This document shows, in pieces, positions 34,790 to 42,982 of a stretch of DNA of 64,000 nucleotides. The DNA comes from Myxococcales bacterium. GTDB lineage: Bacteria; Myxococcota_A; Polyangia; Palsa-1104; JAEUJZ01. Each line of letters opens with the position of its first letter. Positions within the stretch are counted from its first letter, which is position 1. Below the pieces are notes generated by a model. It saw only the letters and a list, made by a program, of their open reading frames with translations, was not told where the DNA came from and ran no database searches. The DNA is taken from the NCBI GenBank assembly GCA_016794505.1, contig JAEUJZ010000137.1, positions 124,001 through 188,000 on the forward strand. The letters are read 5' to 3'. The translations under genes were made by a program, and so were the position numbers.

Positions 34790-35359
34790 ATGAGTGAGCT
34801 GCAGCTACTGGCTGTGATACGCGGCGATCCACACGCAGTGCGGGCATTCATCCACGAGTTTGGCCCTCTCTTTCGCAGTGTCATCCGCGGCAGAGTCTAT
34901 GGCGCCTTGCTCACGCGCGAGGAGGATCTCCTGCAGGAGCTGCTCTTCGGCTTGTTCCGAAAGAACTGCCGCGTGCTGCGACTGTGGGATCCGAACAAAG
35001 GCAAAAGCCTGCGGTCCTTCCTGCATCAGTTCGCCCTGCAGCGCACGCTGGATTGGCTGCGGCAGCAGCGACGCCACAGCCTCGAAGTGCCCAGCCTGGA
35101 TCCGCACGGCGACGAGCGCGCAGACCCCACAGAGTTGGCCGCATCCCGTGAGCCGCCGGAGTGGGTAGCCGAGGTCCTGAAACGCTTCCGCAGCGAGGGC
35201 AGTCCTGAGGATCTGCTCCTCATCGAGATGTCCTACCTGCAAGACTGCACCGTCGCCGAGATCGCCGCGGCGCTGAAGCTCAGCGAGGAAGCGGTGTACC
35301 AGCGTCGCCACCGAATCAAGCAGCGACTGCTCAAGCTGAAAAAAGAGCTGTCAGGTTGA
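34790..35359 (+). CDS. ECF-type RNA polymerase sigma factor
   Basis: 189 residues; its ATG directly follows the TIR-CHAT stop. Region 2 is seen in LFRSVIRGRVYGALLTREED and LLQELLFGLFRKN, with SLRSFLHQFALQRTLDWLRQ for promoter opening. Region 4 holds the helix-turn-helix (CTVAEIAAALKLSEEAVYQR). It lacks regions 1.1 and 3, as ECF factors do. The next gene overlaps or follows by ~57 bases and encodes its probable membrane-bound partner. The promoters it recognises cannot be deduced here. Confidence 0.88.
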   Translation: MSELQLLAVIRGDPHAVRAFIHEFGPLFRSVIRGRVYGALLTREEDLLQELLFGLFRKNCRVLRLWDPNKGKSLRSFLHQFALQRTLDWLRQQRRHSLEVPSLDPHGDERADPTELAASREPPEWVAEVLKRFRSEGSPEDLLLIEMSYLQDCTVAEIAAALKLSEEAVYQRRHRIKQRLLKLKKELSG

Positions 35360-35415
35360 GCACACCGGCAGCGTATTTCCCTTCAGCAGTTGGATTGGGC
35401 GGAGGTAGAGGATTT

Positions 35416-36060
35416 ATGACAGACCTAGATAACAAGCGTTTTTATGCAGCCCTCACGGCCATGGAACAGGAAGGGGACGAAGAGCCCCTCGACGCTGCAC
35501 TGGAAGAGCGCTTGGTCCGCCGTGTGCTCGCCGAGCGTCGACGTGAAACGATGCTGCGCCGCACGTTTGTGGCGGCCGGCGTCATGGCCATGGCAGCAGC
35601 CCTGTTCTTGGTCTTCGGCCTGAAGTGGCAGACCGCGCCGGCCCTGCCGCTCTACGCGCTGTATGTCTCGGGCGACGACAAGATGCTGGGCAGTCCCGTG
35701 CCGCAGGAAGTGAAGCAGGAAGTACCGCAGCTCGCACTCGACTCGATGCTGCGCGTTGAGCTGCGCCCCGCCGACAAGACCACCGAAGAGACAACGACCC
35801 TCGCCTTCCTTCGCGCAGGCGACACGCTCAAGCCTTGGCCGGTCCATCCTGAGCGAACGCCGTCGGGTGTCTTTCTGCTGCAGGCGCCCGCGCAAGAGCT
35901 CGGCCTGGAGTTGGGTCAGTACGAGCTGGTCTTCGTACTCGGGAGAGCGCGTTCCCAGCCACGCCTTGCCGACGTGGACGAAGCGCTGCGACGCAAGGCA
36001 AAGACGCTCGCTGGTGGCTGGCAGCTTCTGCACCAGCCGATCCAGATCGTCGCTCGCTGA
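35416..36060 (+). CDS. Probable membrane anti-sigma or sigma-partner protein
   Basis: 214 residues from ATG 35416 with AGAGGA just upstream; a TTG at 35356 overlaps the sigma stop. The N-terminal ~50 residues are charged and helical (DNKRFYAALTAMEQEGDEEP, EERLVRRVLAERRRE) and should be cytoplasmic, followed by one transmembrane helix (FVAAGVMAMAAALFLVFGL) and an extracytoplasmic domain ending GQYELVFVLGR and ~40 more residues. Topology and position after an ECF sigma gene are those of an anti-sigma factor, though no zinc-binding H-x3-C-x2-C motif is present. The outer domain is homologous to that of the gene at 29896. Cleavage by a CHAT protease to release sigma is a testable inference. Confidence 0.75.
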   Translation: MTDLDNKRFYAALTAMEQEGDEEPLDAALEERLVRRVLAERRRETMLRRTFVAAGVMAMAAALFLVFGLKWQTAPALPLYALYVSGDDKMLGSPVPQEVKQEVPQLALDSMLRVELRPADKTTEETTTLAFLRAGDTLKPWPVHPERTPSGVFLLQAPAQELGLELGQYELVFVLGRARSQPRLADVDEALRRKAKTLAGGWQLLHQPIQIVAR

Positions 36061-36096
36061 GCCGCCCCAACGCCGCAGGGCGCACGGCCCGATCCT

Positions 36097-38088
36097 CTAC
36101 TTCTTGGGCGCAGTGCGGCGCGCTTCTTCGACGGCTTTTCTGCCGGCCGCTACCGAAGGCCACTCAAAGTCCGCGGGGCAGTGCAGCACATAGATCGCGT
36201 CGCGGCCTTCACCTGATTCCCACGGAAAGCGACCGGGCCACAGCGTGTAATACGGATAGCGCGCGATCGTCTGGCAGCGGCTCTGCGTCGGCAGAAACGA
36301 CAAGGCATAGCGAATCTCCGGCACCCACCACGGATGCGGTCCCCCGTCGAGCTTTCCCGTCTGTCGCAGCGACGCTTCGAAGTGCCAGGTGCCGTTGTAC
36401 TCAAAGCCCGCGTCGAGCTCGTCGACCGAGACACCGCGACTGCGCAGATCGGCGACGGCCTGGGCCCGTGCGCTGTTCCAGCGCAGATAGTGTCGCGTGC
36501 CGATCAGCGACACCGCCGCCCACAAGGCCAGCGCAACAAAGGGAGCCTTGCCACGCCACAGCGACGCGGGCATGCAGCCGATGATCAGGAACCAAACCAG
36601 CGGCAACACAGGCAGCAGGTAGCGATCAAACACAAAGGGGCCCGTCAGGACATGCCAGCCGAGATAGGCCGCGGTCACGCTGAGCAGCAGCACCTGCGCC
36701 ACCAGGGATAGCCCGCTTGCTGGCTCGACGAGGGCGTCGCGATTCCAGGGCTGCTTCAGAGCGGCTCGCAGGCAGGCCACCGTCGCCCGCAGCACACGCC
36801 GCAGCGAGTCCAAAAACAGCCCCGAAAACAGCGCGGCCGAGCCCAGACACAGGATCGTCAAGAGCGGCTCTAGCCAGGGCACCCAGCGCACTCCCGCTTC
36901 TGTGCTGCCATACGCTTCGGCATTGAGCACAGGGGGTCCCATCCCAAGCACGTACACGATGTTGCTGAGATACGGCATCAGCGGCCGCACCGTCTCGCCC
37001 GGCGGGACCTGCGTCGAGCCATACCGCACCAAGCCAACCACCAAGAGCACGATCGCCCCGGCGCCCAGCCAGCCCAGCGTCGCCCGTGCCGCGTGCAGGG
37101 GCATCCGCGTGCCCAGCGTGCGCCACGGCCTGCGCGAGCGGATCAGCACCGCAAAGGCCAACGGCAGCAGCCACAGGGCAAAGTAAAAGCAGATCGCCAG
37201 CAAGTGAAACGCCTGCTGATAGCCGCGAAGCTGAGCGATTCGCGTCCAGGTCTCGCGGTTCGCCAGCGTCGGGCCATGCACCCGCGTGTACCAGATGTGA
37301 AACGCGCCATAGATCGCAATCGTCGGCAGCGACACGGTCACGAGCGCGGACCGCAGCGCCCCCGAGCGAGCCTTGGCTGGCTCGGGGCTTTGCAGGCGCA
37401 GCCAGCGCACGACCAGCGTGATCCACAGCGCCGGCAGCAGCACGACGGCAAACTGCCGTATCAAGGCCGCCACGCCCAGCGATGTTCCGGCCAAGAAAAG
37501 CAGCGGGCTCGCCCAGCGGCGTTGCGTCGTCTGCACGGCCCGGCTGAAGCAGAGCAGGCCCAACAGCACCAGCACCAGCCATGGCACGTCCGACATGAAT
37601 GTGAACGACAGGTTCACGTACCAGGGCGAAAACAAAAGAGCCAGCGTCGAAAGCAGGGCCTGACGAGGCGTCAAGCGCAGGCTGCGGCCCAGGCCATAGG
37701 TGGCCCAGGCTCCCAGAAGCGCAAGAAACAGCGTGCCCACGCGCAGGCTGACGAAGCTCTCGCCGAGCCAGCGCATGCACAGGGCCCCCCAGGCGATGTG
37801 GGCGACCAAGCTCGGCGCCGCCCAGTCGAGGATGCGCATACGCCCGCTGCGCAGGAATTCCTTGGCGCTCAGCGCATAGGCCCAGTCGTCGTTCAGCGGA
37901 TAGTCCCCGCCGATCCCGACCCAAGCGATAGCGACAAGCCACAGCGACGCGAGCAGCAAAAGCGCCCCGGCATCGTGTTTCCGAACGGCTCCCGGTGCTT
38001 CCGCGGGATCGCTTGACGCAGCCAGGGGCGCCAACTCATCAGATGGAATCACCGACGCAAGATGTCTTGCCCCGGCGCAACAAGTCAA
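36097..38088 (-). CDS. GT-C-type polytopic glycosyltransferase-like protein (PMT/ArnT family)
   Basis: 663 residues from a TTG at 38088; a GTG at 38052 is an alternative. About eleven transmembrane helices. The first loop carries GGDYPLNDDWAYALSAKEFL, whose acidic pair fits the catalytic loop of the dolichyl-phosphate-mannose mannosyltransferase/ArnT superfamily that uses polyprenyl-phosphate sugars. The C-terminal ~170 residues form an extracytoplasmic domain with Cys residues (RCQTIARYPYY, LHCPADF). The acceptor is unknown. Convergent with the sigma-partner gene. Confidence 0.8.
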   Translation of the reverse strand: MTCCAGARHLASVIPSDELAPLAASSDPAEAPGAVRKHDAGALLLLASLWLVAIAWVGIGGDYPLNDDWAYALSAKEFLRSGRMRILDWAAPSLVAHIAWGALCMRWLGESFVSLRVGTLFLALLGAWATYGLGRSLRLTPRQALLSTLALLFSPWYVNLSFTFMSDVPWLVLVLLGLLCFSRAVQTTQRRWASPLLFLAGTSLGVAALIRQFAVVLLPALWITLVVRWLRLQSPEPAKARSGALRSALVTVSLPTIAIYGAFHIWYTRVHGPTLANRETWTRIAQLRGYQQAFHLLAICFYFALWLLPLAFAVLIRSRRPWRTLGTRMPLHAARATLGWLGAGAIVLLVVGLVRYGSTQVPPGETVRPLMPYLSNIVYVLGMGPPVLNAEAYGSTEAGVRWVPWLEPLLTILCLGSAALFSGLFLDSLRRVLRATVACLRAALKQPWNRDALVEPASGLSLVAQVLLLSVTAAYLGWHVLTGPFVFDRYLLPVLPLVWFLIIGCMPASLWRGKAPFVALALWAAVSLIGTRHYLRWNSARAQAVADLRSRGVSVDELDAGFEYNGTWHFEASLRQTGKLDGGPHPWWVPEIRYALSFLPTQSRCQTIARYPYYTLWPGRFPWESGEGRDAIYVLHCPADFEWPSVAAGRKAVEEARRTAPKK

Positions 38089-38164
38089 TGCAACAGTCGT
38101 CGCCTACCCTGTTCCGCCGCACATTCGAAGCAGGGTGTCGGAGCAATCGGCCAATGTTCGAAAA

Positions 38165-38260
38165 ACAGATAAAGTCATAATTTTATGATGTTTAATATAT
38201 TATTCTATAATTACTCGATCGATTTGTTTTATGTGCCAGTATTTATTGCCCATTGCCTCA
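38165..38260. other. AT-rich upstream region with a dyad
   Basis: About 95 AT-rich bases ahead of the GT-C-like gene. It includes TCATAA TT TTATGA (38175-38188), a perfect 6-base-arm dyad, and TTTAATATATTATT. It probably holds the promoter of the minus-strand gene. No coding frame with normal codon bias is present. Confidence 0.45.
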
Positions 38261-38268
38261 ACACGCGC

Positions 38269-39231
38269 TTAGCGCGAGGTCAGTCCCCCCGGTGTCAGCA
38301 CCAGATCGTACGTCTTGCGCAGCGGCTGGCCCTGGGCATCGACCAGCGGAAAATACGTCGACTCATGGGTGACGGCGCGCACCGAAGCGCGGCTCTCGGC
38401 GGGGCGATTGGCCAGCCAGCCCAGCACACGATCGCGCAGCCGCCGGGTGCGCGGCACCACCACGAGCGAACCCAGCGGACGCAGCGGACGCGCAAGGTGG
38501 GGCAGCGTGCTGTGCCGCTCGGCGGTGAAGTAGCCGTTGTGCAGAAACTGCAGCTCAAAGAGGTTTTCGATCCCCGCGGCATTGAGCGCAGGATGCAGGC
38601 GCAGCACACGCCCCTTGATCGCGATCTGATCGCCGTACAGCCAGTCCTCGCCCACCTTTTCACCGTCGGGCGTGAGCAGAATGACCTGGTGCGTGCGCAG
38701 CGACTCTTGCCGCGGCGGCTGGTCCGGTGCCGCCCAGCGCACAAGCTGCGGCTGCGTCTGCCCGGTTAGCTCGATGCGCAGCACCACGCGATCCGTCGTC
38801 AGGTTCAGAAAGCCCGAGCGCATCAAGGCGAGCAGCGCCAGGATCAGCACCAGCAGAAGGAAAAGCAGGCGCACGAGCCTTCCGGTCAAAGACGGCAGCG
38901 GCACGTAGCCCCAAAGCAGGCGTGCCATCACAACCCCTGACGCCACCGTCAGCAGCGCCGCAAGCCCAGTAAGCAAGCTCAGGCCATCGACGATGAAGAG
39001 CGGGGCCGCCAGCGCCGAATACACGAAGGCCAAGCCCAGATAGCACGCGATCGCAACGGTACGCAGCCCGACCGTGGCCCAGCCATGGCCGCGATCCAGC
39101 GACAGCAAGAGGCCCGCCCGCAGCGCCCCTCCGAGGAGCGCGCCGAGCACAGCGGCCACGATCAGTGCCTGCGCATGCAGAAGCAGCGACAGCCCGCGCA
39201 GAAGCGTCGTGCTCAGCTCGGCGTCGGCCAC
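38269..39231 (-). CDS. Membrane protein of unknown function
   Basis: 320 residues from GTG, five bases downstream of the VWA gene's stop, so the two probably form an operon. The N-terminal half has four to five transmembrane helices (e.g. LLFLLLVLILALLALM). The C-terminal ~180 residues are an extracytoplasmic beta-rich domain with DRVVLRIELTGQTQPQLVRW and GEDWLYGDQIAIKGRVLRL. The pattern resembles a polytopic protein with a fused adhesion or cycA-like domain, but no family was recognised. Confidence 0.7.
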   Translation of the reverse strand: MADAELSTTLLRGLSLLLHAQALIVAAVLGALLGGALRAGLLLSLDRGHGWATVGLRTVAIACYLGLAFVYSALAAPLFIVDGLSLLTGLAALLTVASGVVMARLLWGYVPLPSLTGRLVRLLFLLLVLILALLALMRSGFLNLTTDRVVLRIELTGQTQPQLVRWAAPDQPPRQESLRTHQVILLTPDGEKVGEDWLYGDQIAIKGRVLRLHPALNAAGIENLFELQFLHNGYFTAERHSTLPHLARPLRPLGSLVVVPRTRRLRDRVLGWLANRPAESRASVRAVTHESTYFPLVDAQGQPLRKTYDLVLTPGGLTSR

Positions 39232-39236
39232 GTCGA

Positions 39237-40532
39237 CTAGGCCTTCTTGTAAAGCAGCGTCGTGCCCGGCACCAGCTTGCGGTTCACCGAGGTCGACTGC
39301 ACGAAGATCGAAAAGGCGCCGTGATCCCCCGGCTTGACCTTGATGCGCGAGCCGACCGGCAGACCCAAGTGCGTACGCGCCGCATCCCCGGCGTAAACTT
39401 TGCCGCTGGCTTTGTCGACGATGGCGATCTCTTTGTACTCCTGCACAAGCTCGGGCTTGGTCAGCTCGTAATAGCCGTTCCCGGCCTGATACTTGGTCCT
39501 GAGTTCCGCTTCCACCAGCGGCCGAATCGCCGACGCCGCCGTCACCGGGATGCGCACGAAGGCATCGGTGCTGTCGCTCATGCTGCTGCTGACCGCCTCG
39601 ACCGACACTTGCGCCAAGTTCGTCGTAAACACGCCGACGACTGCGCGCTGGCCTTTCTGCCGTGCGTCATAAAACGTCTGCAGGCCGCGCTGCAGATCCT
39701 GCCCCATCGTCTGCACGCCCTTGCCGGCGGTCGTCCACGTCTGGATGTTGCCGGCCGGAATGCCGAAGCGCAGAAGCGCTGCTTCGCCGCCCTTGGGCGT
39801 AAGAAATGCAAACGTCCAGCGACCGCTGTTCTGCGCCGCCTGGATCATCGACTGAATCTTCGACTTGTACTTGCGCGAGTGGTTCTCGTGCCCGTCGGTC
39901 AAGACCAGGACGATGAACGACACATTGTCGGCGCTGGCTCCCGGCACGCCCTGCAGATCGACGATGGCTTGCCCGGTGGCATCAAGCAGCGCCGTCGCCC
40001 CCGTGCAGCTAATCGATCCGAGCTTCTCGACCTCGGCGATTGGCTTGGCAAAAAAGCGCGGCGCGTCGACGTTCGAATGGAACGTATACAGCGTCACAAA
40101 CGTCGCCTGCCCCGTCGCCTCCGCGTTCTTCTTCACCTCGGCAAGCTGGCTGTTAAAGACGCTGACCACCTTCTGGCGGATGCCGCTCATCGAGCCCGAG
40201 CGATCGATCACGAACACCACATGATTGACCAGCGCTCCCGAGGCTGCAGCCTCACCTGAGAGCTTCGCCAACGCAGCCAGATCTCTCTTGCCGCGACCGC
40301 CTCCTTTGGGCGTGCTCGGCGCCTTGGCAGCCGCTTTCTTCGTCGCGGGCGCCGCTGGCTTCTTCGCTGCTGGCTTCTTCGCCGCTGGCTTCTTCGCCGC
40401 TGGCTTCTTCGCCGCTGGCTTCTTCGCCGCTGGCTTCTTCGCTGCTGGCTTCTTCGCCGCTGGCTTCTTCGCCGCGGTCGTCGTGCGGCTAGCGGTGGTC
40501 TTGCTGGTGGTCGTGCGAGTGCGCGTGCTCAT
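39237..40532 (-). CDS. VWA-domain protein with H1-like repeat tail
   Basis: 431 residues from ATG 40532 with GGGGGAAA upstream. The first ~75 residues are Thr-rich then eight or so AAKKP repeats, an H1-like basic tail. After it comes a von Willebrand A domain: MIDAS DRSGSMSGIRQKVV, then TLYTFHSNVD, TGATALLDATGQAIVDL and VLVLTDGHENHSRKY, so metal binding should be intact. The last ~100 residues are a beta domain (YAGDAARTHLGLPVGSRIKV). No signal peptide, so it is probably cytoplasmic. The tail suggests binding to DNA or another polyanion. First gene of an operon with the membrane protein at 38269. Confidence 0.88.
   Translation of the reverse strand: MSTRTRTTTSKTTASRTTTAAKKPAAKKPAAKKPAAKKPAAKKPAAKKPAAKKPAAKKPAAPATKKAAAKAPSTPKGGGRGKRDLAALAKLSGEAAASGALVNHVVFVIDRSGSMSGIRQKVVSVFNSQLAEVKKNAEATGQATFVTLYTFHSNVDAPRFFAKPIAEVEKLGSISCTGATALLDATGQAIVDLQGVPGASADNVSFIVLVLTDGHENHSRKYKSKIQSMIQAAQNSGRWTFAFLTPKGGEAALLRFGIPAGNIQTWTTAGKGVQTMGQDLQRGLQTFYDARQKGQRAVVGVFTTNLAQVSVEAVSSSMSDSTDAFVRIPVTAASAIRPLVEAELRTKYQAGNGYYELTKPELVQEYKEIAIVDKASGKVYAGDAARTHLGLPVGSRIKVKPGDHGAFSIFVQSTSVNRKLVPGTTLLYKKA
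40340..40485 (-). repeat. 15-bp tandem repeat encoding AAKKP units
   Basis: The unit GCTGGCTTCTTCGCC on the plus strand is repeated about eight times in direct tandem. Because 15 is a multiple of three, expansion or loss keeps the frame, so tail length is probably variable between strains. Confidence 0.8.
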
Positions 40533-40815
40533 CGTGTTTCCCCCTGAGCAGCGCCCCATCCCAGCGCCCGCATGCGAGCTATCCAGCGGTCACTGCTCAA
40601 TAAAACGGTCGCCGTCCTCGGGCACCGCGTCAACCACGACGAAAAAGCGCGGCAGTTTCGCGCACTTGCGGGGCCGCACTCTCGTCCCCCGCGCACGCCA
40701 TCCGGCGATCAGGGCACGGCGATCGCTTGTCTTTGCGCGCACAACGCGCGGCTCGGCCCCATTCGCAGAGTCTTGGCTCCGCTGCCGCGCAAGCAGCCCC
40801 CCAAGGCGATCGTGC
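40533..40815. other. Intergenic region between two minus-strand genes
   Basis: A 283-base gap upstream of the VWA gene. It contains a possible short reading frame on the minus strand with plausible codon use but no convincing start. No promoter or terminator stands out. Confidence 0.4.
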
Positions 40816-41862
40816 CTACTTGCGCGAACGCTGCAGCGTGCAGTCGCTCCAGTCGAGCTTCTGCCCTGCGTTGAACCAGAAGTACTCTTTTTCACCGACG
40901 GCATACGCCCAGCAGGCCCCTGGGGCCTGAAGCGCGCGAATCGTGCCGCCGCGGCGAGGCATGCGCGCGATGGTGCCCGCGATGCAGTCCGCCCACGTCA
41001 CGGTATCCCCCTCGATCTGCAGGCCGCGAATCGAGTTCTGGCTGAACGCCACCGATACCCAGCCACCGCCGCCGCGACCCATGCGCTCAATGCGGGCCGT
41101 GGGCTTGGGACAGGGATCATTGCCAGCGCAGCGCGGCTGGACCGACAAGAAAACAAAGTCGCCATCGATGACCAGCCCACAGTCGGTGGCAACGCGCGCC
41201 CCCTGAGCGCAGACGCGTGCGTCGTTCAGCTTGCGCGGCGGCGGACTGGGACGGCCAGGGCTCGGAGCCGCAAGCGATGCTGACCACACCGCGCCCGCTT
41301 GATCCAGCCACACCACGCCATGACTGTCGGCATCAAACGACTGAATGCTGCCCATCGCGCTGGCCACCACCCTCGGCACGCCACCTTGCTTGGGCAGCAC
41401 CGCGAGGCGGTTCCAGTCCATGCCTTCGGCCATGCCAAACACGACCGATTCACCCACCAGCTTGATCGATCCGCGCAGCGGCTTGCCGACGCGCAAAAGG
41501 GTCTGCCCGCCGCTTGTCTTGTCCATGCGCAGGATGTTCTGCCAGTTCCCGTCGATGCAATAGATCGCGTCGCGATCCATGCGCACCGAGCCTTCTGCCA
41601 TGCGCGTACAGCCCCGCCCGAGCAGCACCCCCGGTCCGTCGAGCGGCTGCTTGTGCAGAGAGCCATCGTCGAACTGCGACAAGAAGTACGCCGCGGCGCC
41701 ATCGGCTGCGATCCAGTTGGGACAGGCCGCCACGATCTGGGGGCCAGGCTGTGCCCGACTCAGCCCCGCGGCAAACAGGCTGGAAACCGCGCCCGAAAGC
41801 AGCGCCAAGCGAGCGGCCGATCGCCATCGGCTCGACGAGAAGGCTGGGGAGTCCGCAGTCAT
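40816..41862 (-). CDS. Secreted beta-propeller-like protein of unknown function
   Basis: 348 residues from ATG 41862. The signal peptide (LALLSGAVSSLFAAGLSRA) leads into repeated ~45-residue blades: DGAAAYFLSQFDDGSLHKQP, RMDRDAIYCIDGNWQNILRM, LVGESVVFGMAEGMDWNRLA, IQSFDADSHGVVWLDQAG and a final AYAVGEKEYFWFN. These look like a beta-propeller with blade-to-blade Trp/Tyr. Several Cys are spread through it. Family not recognised. It starts six bases after the stop of the upstream gene at 41868, so it is probably co-transcribed. Confidence 0.72.
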   Translation of the reverse strand: MTADSPAFSSSRWRSAARLALLSGAVSSLFAAGLSRAQPGPQIVAACPNWIAADGAAAYFLSQFDDGSLHKQPLDGPGVLLGRGCTRMAEGSVRMDRDAIYCIDGNWQNILRMDKTSGGQTLLRVGKPLRGSIKLVGESVVFGMAEGMDWNRLAVLPKQGGVPRVVASAMGSIQSFDADSHGVVWLDQAGAVWSASLAAPSPGRPSPPPRKLNDARVCAQGARVATDCGLVIDGDFVFLSVQPRCAGNDPCPKPTARIERMGRGGGGWVSVAFSQNSIRGLQIEGDTVTWADCIAGTIARMPRRGGTIRALQAPGACWAYAVGEKEYFWFNAGQKLDWSDCTLQRSRK

Positions 41863-41867
41863 GAGCG

Positions 41868-42761
41868 CTATTGTATCCAAGCTCGGGCCGGACCCAGCGG
41901 AGCAACAAAAGCCCAGTTGGGAAAGGCCGAAAGCGGAGCCTTGGCCGGCGGGTTTGTAGGTGCCGGAACCGCTTCCTCGACCTTCTCGACATGCGGCACA
42001 TACAGCGGGCGTACGCGATCGGGCAGCGACCACGACAGGATGGCACCGGTCAAGAGTGCAGCGCCCCCGACTCCGGTCATGGCACCAAAGCCAGCGACGA
42101 AGGCCTCGAAGTCAGGCTGCCTGGTGTCGGCGACCCGGCGGCCAAAGTCAGTCTGCCCAGCCAGATTGCCGAGTCCCACCAGCAAAGAGACCGCCCCGGC
42201 AAACGCCGTCGCACCACCGAGAATCACCAGCCAGCGACTCGCCTGGTACTGCCGATAGCGGCCCCGGCCCAGCATGCGCTGCCAGTCGGGATCGGCGATG
42301 CGTTCCTGCCGAAGCTCATAGCCGGTCACGCGAAACAGCGGCCCCGGCGATGGAGCAGCCGACGGACAGGCCGGCGCAGGCGGCGGGGAAGGCAGCGGCT
42401 CCGGCGAAGGCGGCGTTGCCGGCGGCGTTGCTGAGGGCGTAGGCGTTCGTTCTGGCACTGGCACTGGCACTGGCAGCGCAGCCGGCAGCGACGGCGCAGG
42501 CCGAGCTGGCGCAGGCGGCGATGCCGGCGATCGCGCCGGTATGCGAGGCGATGGCACAGGCCCCTGCCTTGGCGAGGGAGCGGTCGCCGGCCCCGAGGCT
42601 GCGTGGATGCTCGGCTCAGCCAGGGCCCAGGCCCAGGTTGTCGGCAGCAGCAGCCCAAGAGCCAACAGCCCGGTGTTCCACCACAGAAGGACTGGCCTGC
42701 GACTCGTGCATTGAGCAGGGGCCGCCTTGGCGAGAGAGCCCATCGAAGCGCCACACAACAT
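41868..42761 (-). CDS. Pro-rich membrane protein of unknown function
   Basis: 297 residues from ATG 42761; ATG 42743 and GTG 42779 also fit. An N-terminal hydrophobic segment (LLWWNTGLLALGLLLPTTWA) may be a signal or anchor. A ~90-residue Pro/Ala/Ser/Glu-rich linker follows, then a folded part with two transmembrane helices (LVILGGATAFAGAVSLLVGL and GAMTGVGGAALLTGAILSW) and a conserved-looking YQASRW. It ends with a Pro-rich tail. The layout resembles a periplasmic-spanning anchor. Function unknown. Operon with the propeller protein. Confidence 0.68.
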   Translation of the reverse strand: MLCGASMGSLAKAAPAQCTSRRPVLLWWNTGLLALGLLLPTTWAWALAEPSIHAASGPATAPSPRQGPVPSPRIPARSPASPPAPARPAPSLPAALPVPVPVPERTPTPSATPPATPPSPEPLPSPPPAPACPSAAPSPGPLFRVTGYELRQERIADPDWQRMLGRGRYRQYQASRWLVILGGATAFAGAVSLLVGLGNLAGQTDFGRRVADTRQPDFEAFVAGFGAMTGVGGAALLTGAILSWSLPDRVRPLYVPHVEKVEEAVPAPTNPPAKAPLSAFPNWAFVAPLGPARAWIQ

Positions 42762-42982
42762 GGCCGCGGATTGCAGCACTTTCGCGCGAGTGCGGTCAAC
42801 TGCTCAATCCCAGGCCCGGTGTCAGCCTGCGGGCCACGACGTCCGGCCACAACATCCGGCTGATCCTGTCGGCTCCGGGCCGTGGCCAGGGGACGCTGAC
42901 CTAGACTTTTCGGCGGCGTCTTGACTATGGTGGCCACCCCTGCCCGCGCGTCGCGGGCGGAATGTTGGAGGTATTCCGTCCC

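Noticed and set aside
40590..40904. Frame of about 100 residues on the minus strand in the gap upstream of the VWA gene, with plausible codon use near its end
   Set aside because: No convincing start or ribosome-binding site, it overlaps the end of the propeller gene, and nothing in the sequence matches a known family. It could still be a real small gene.
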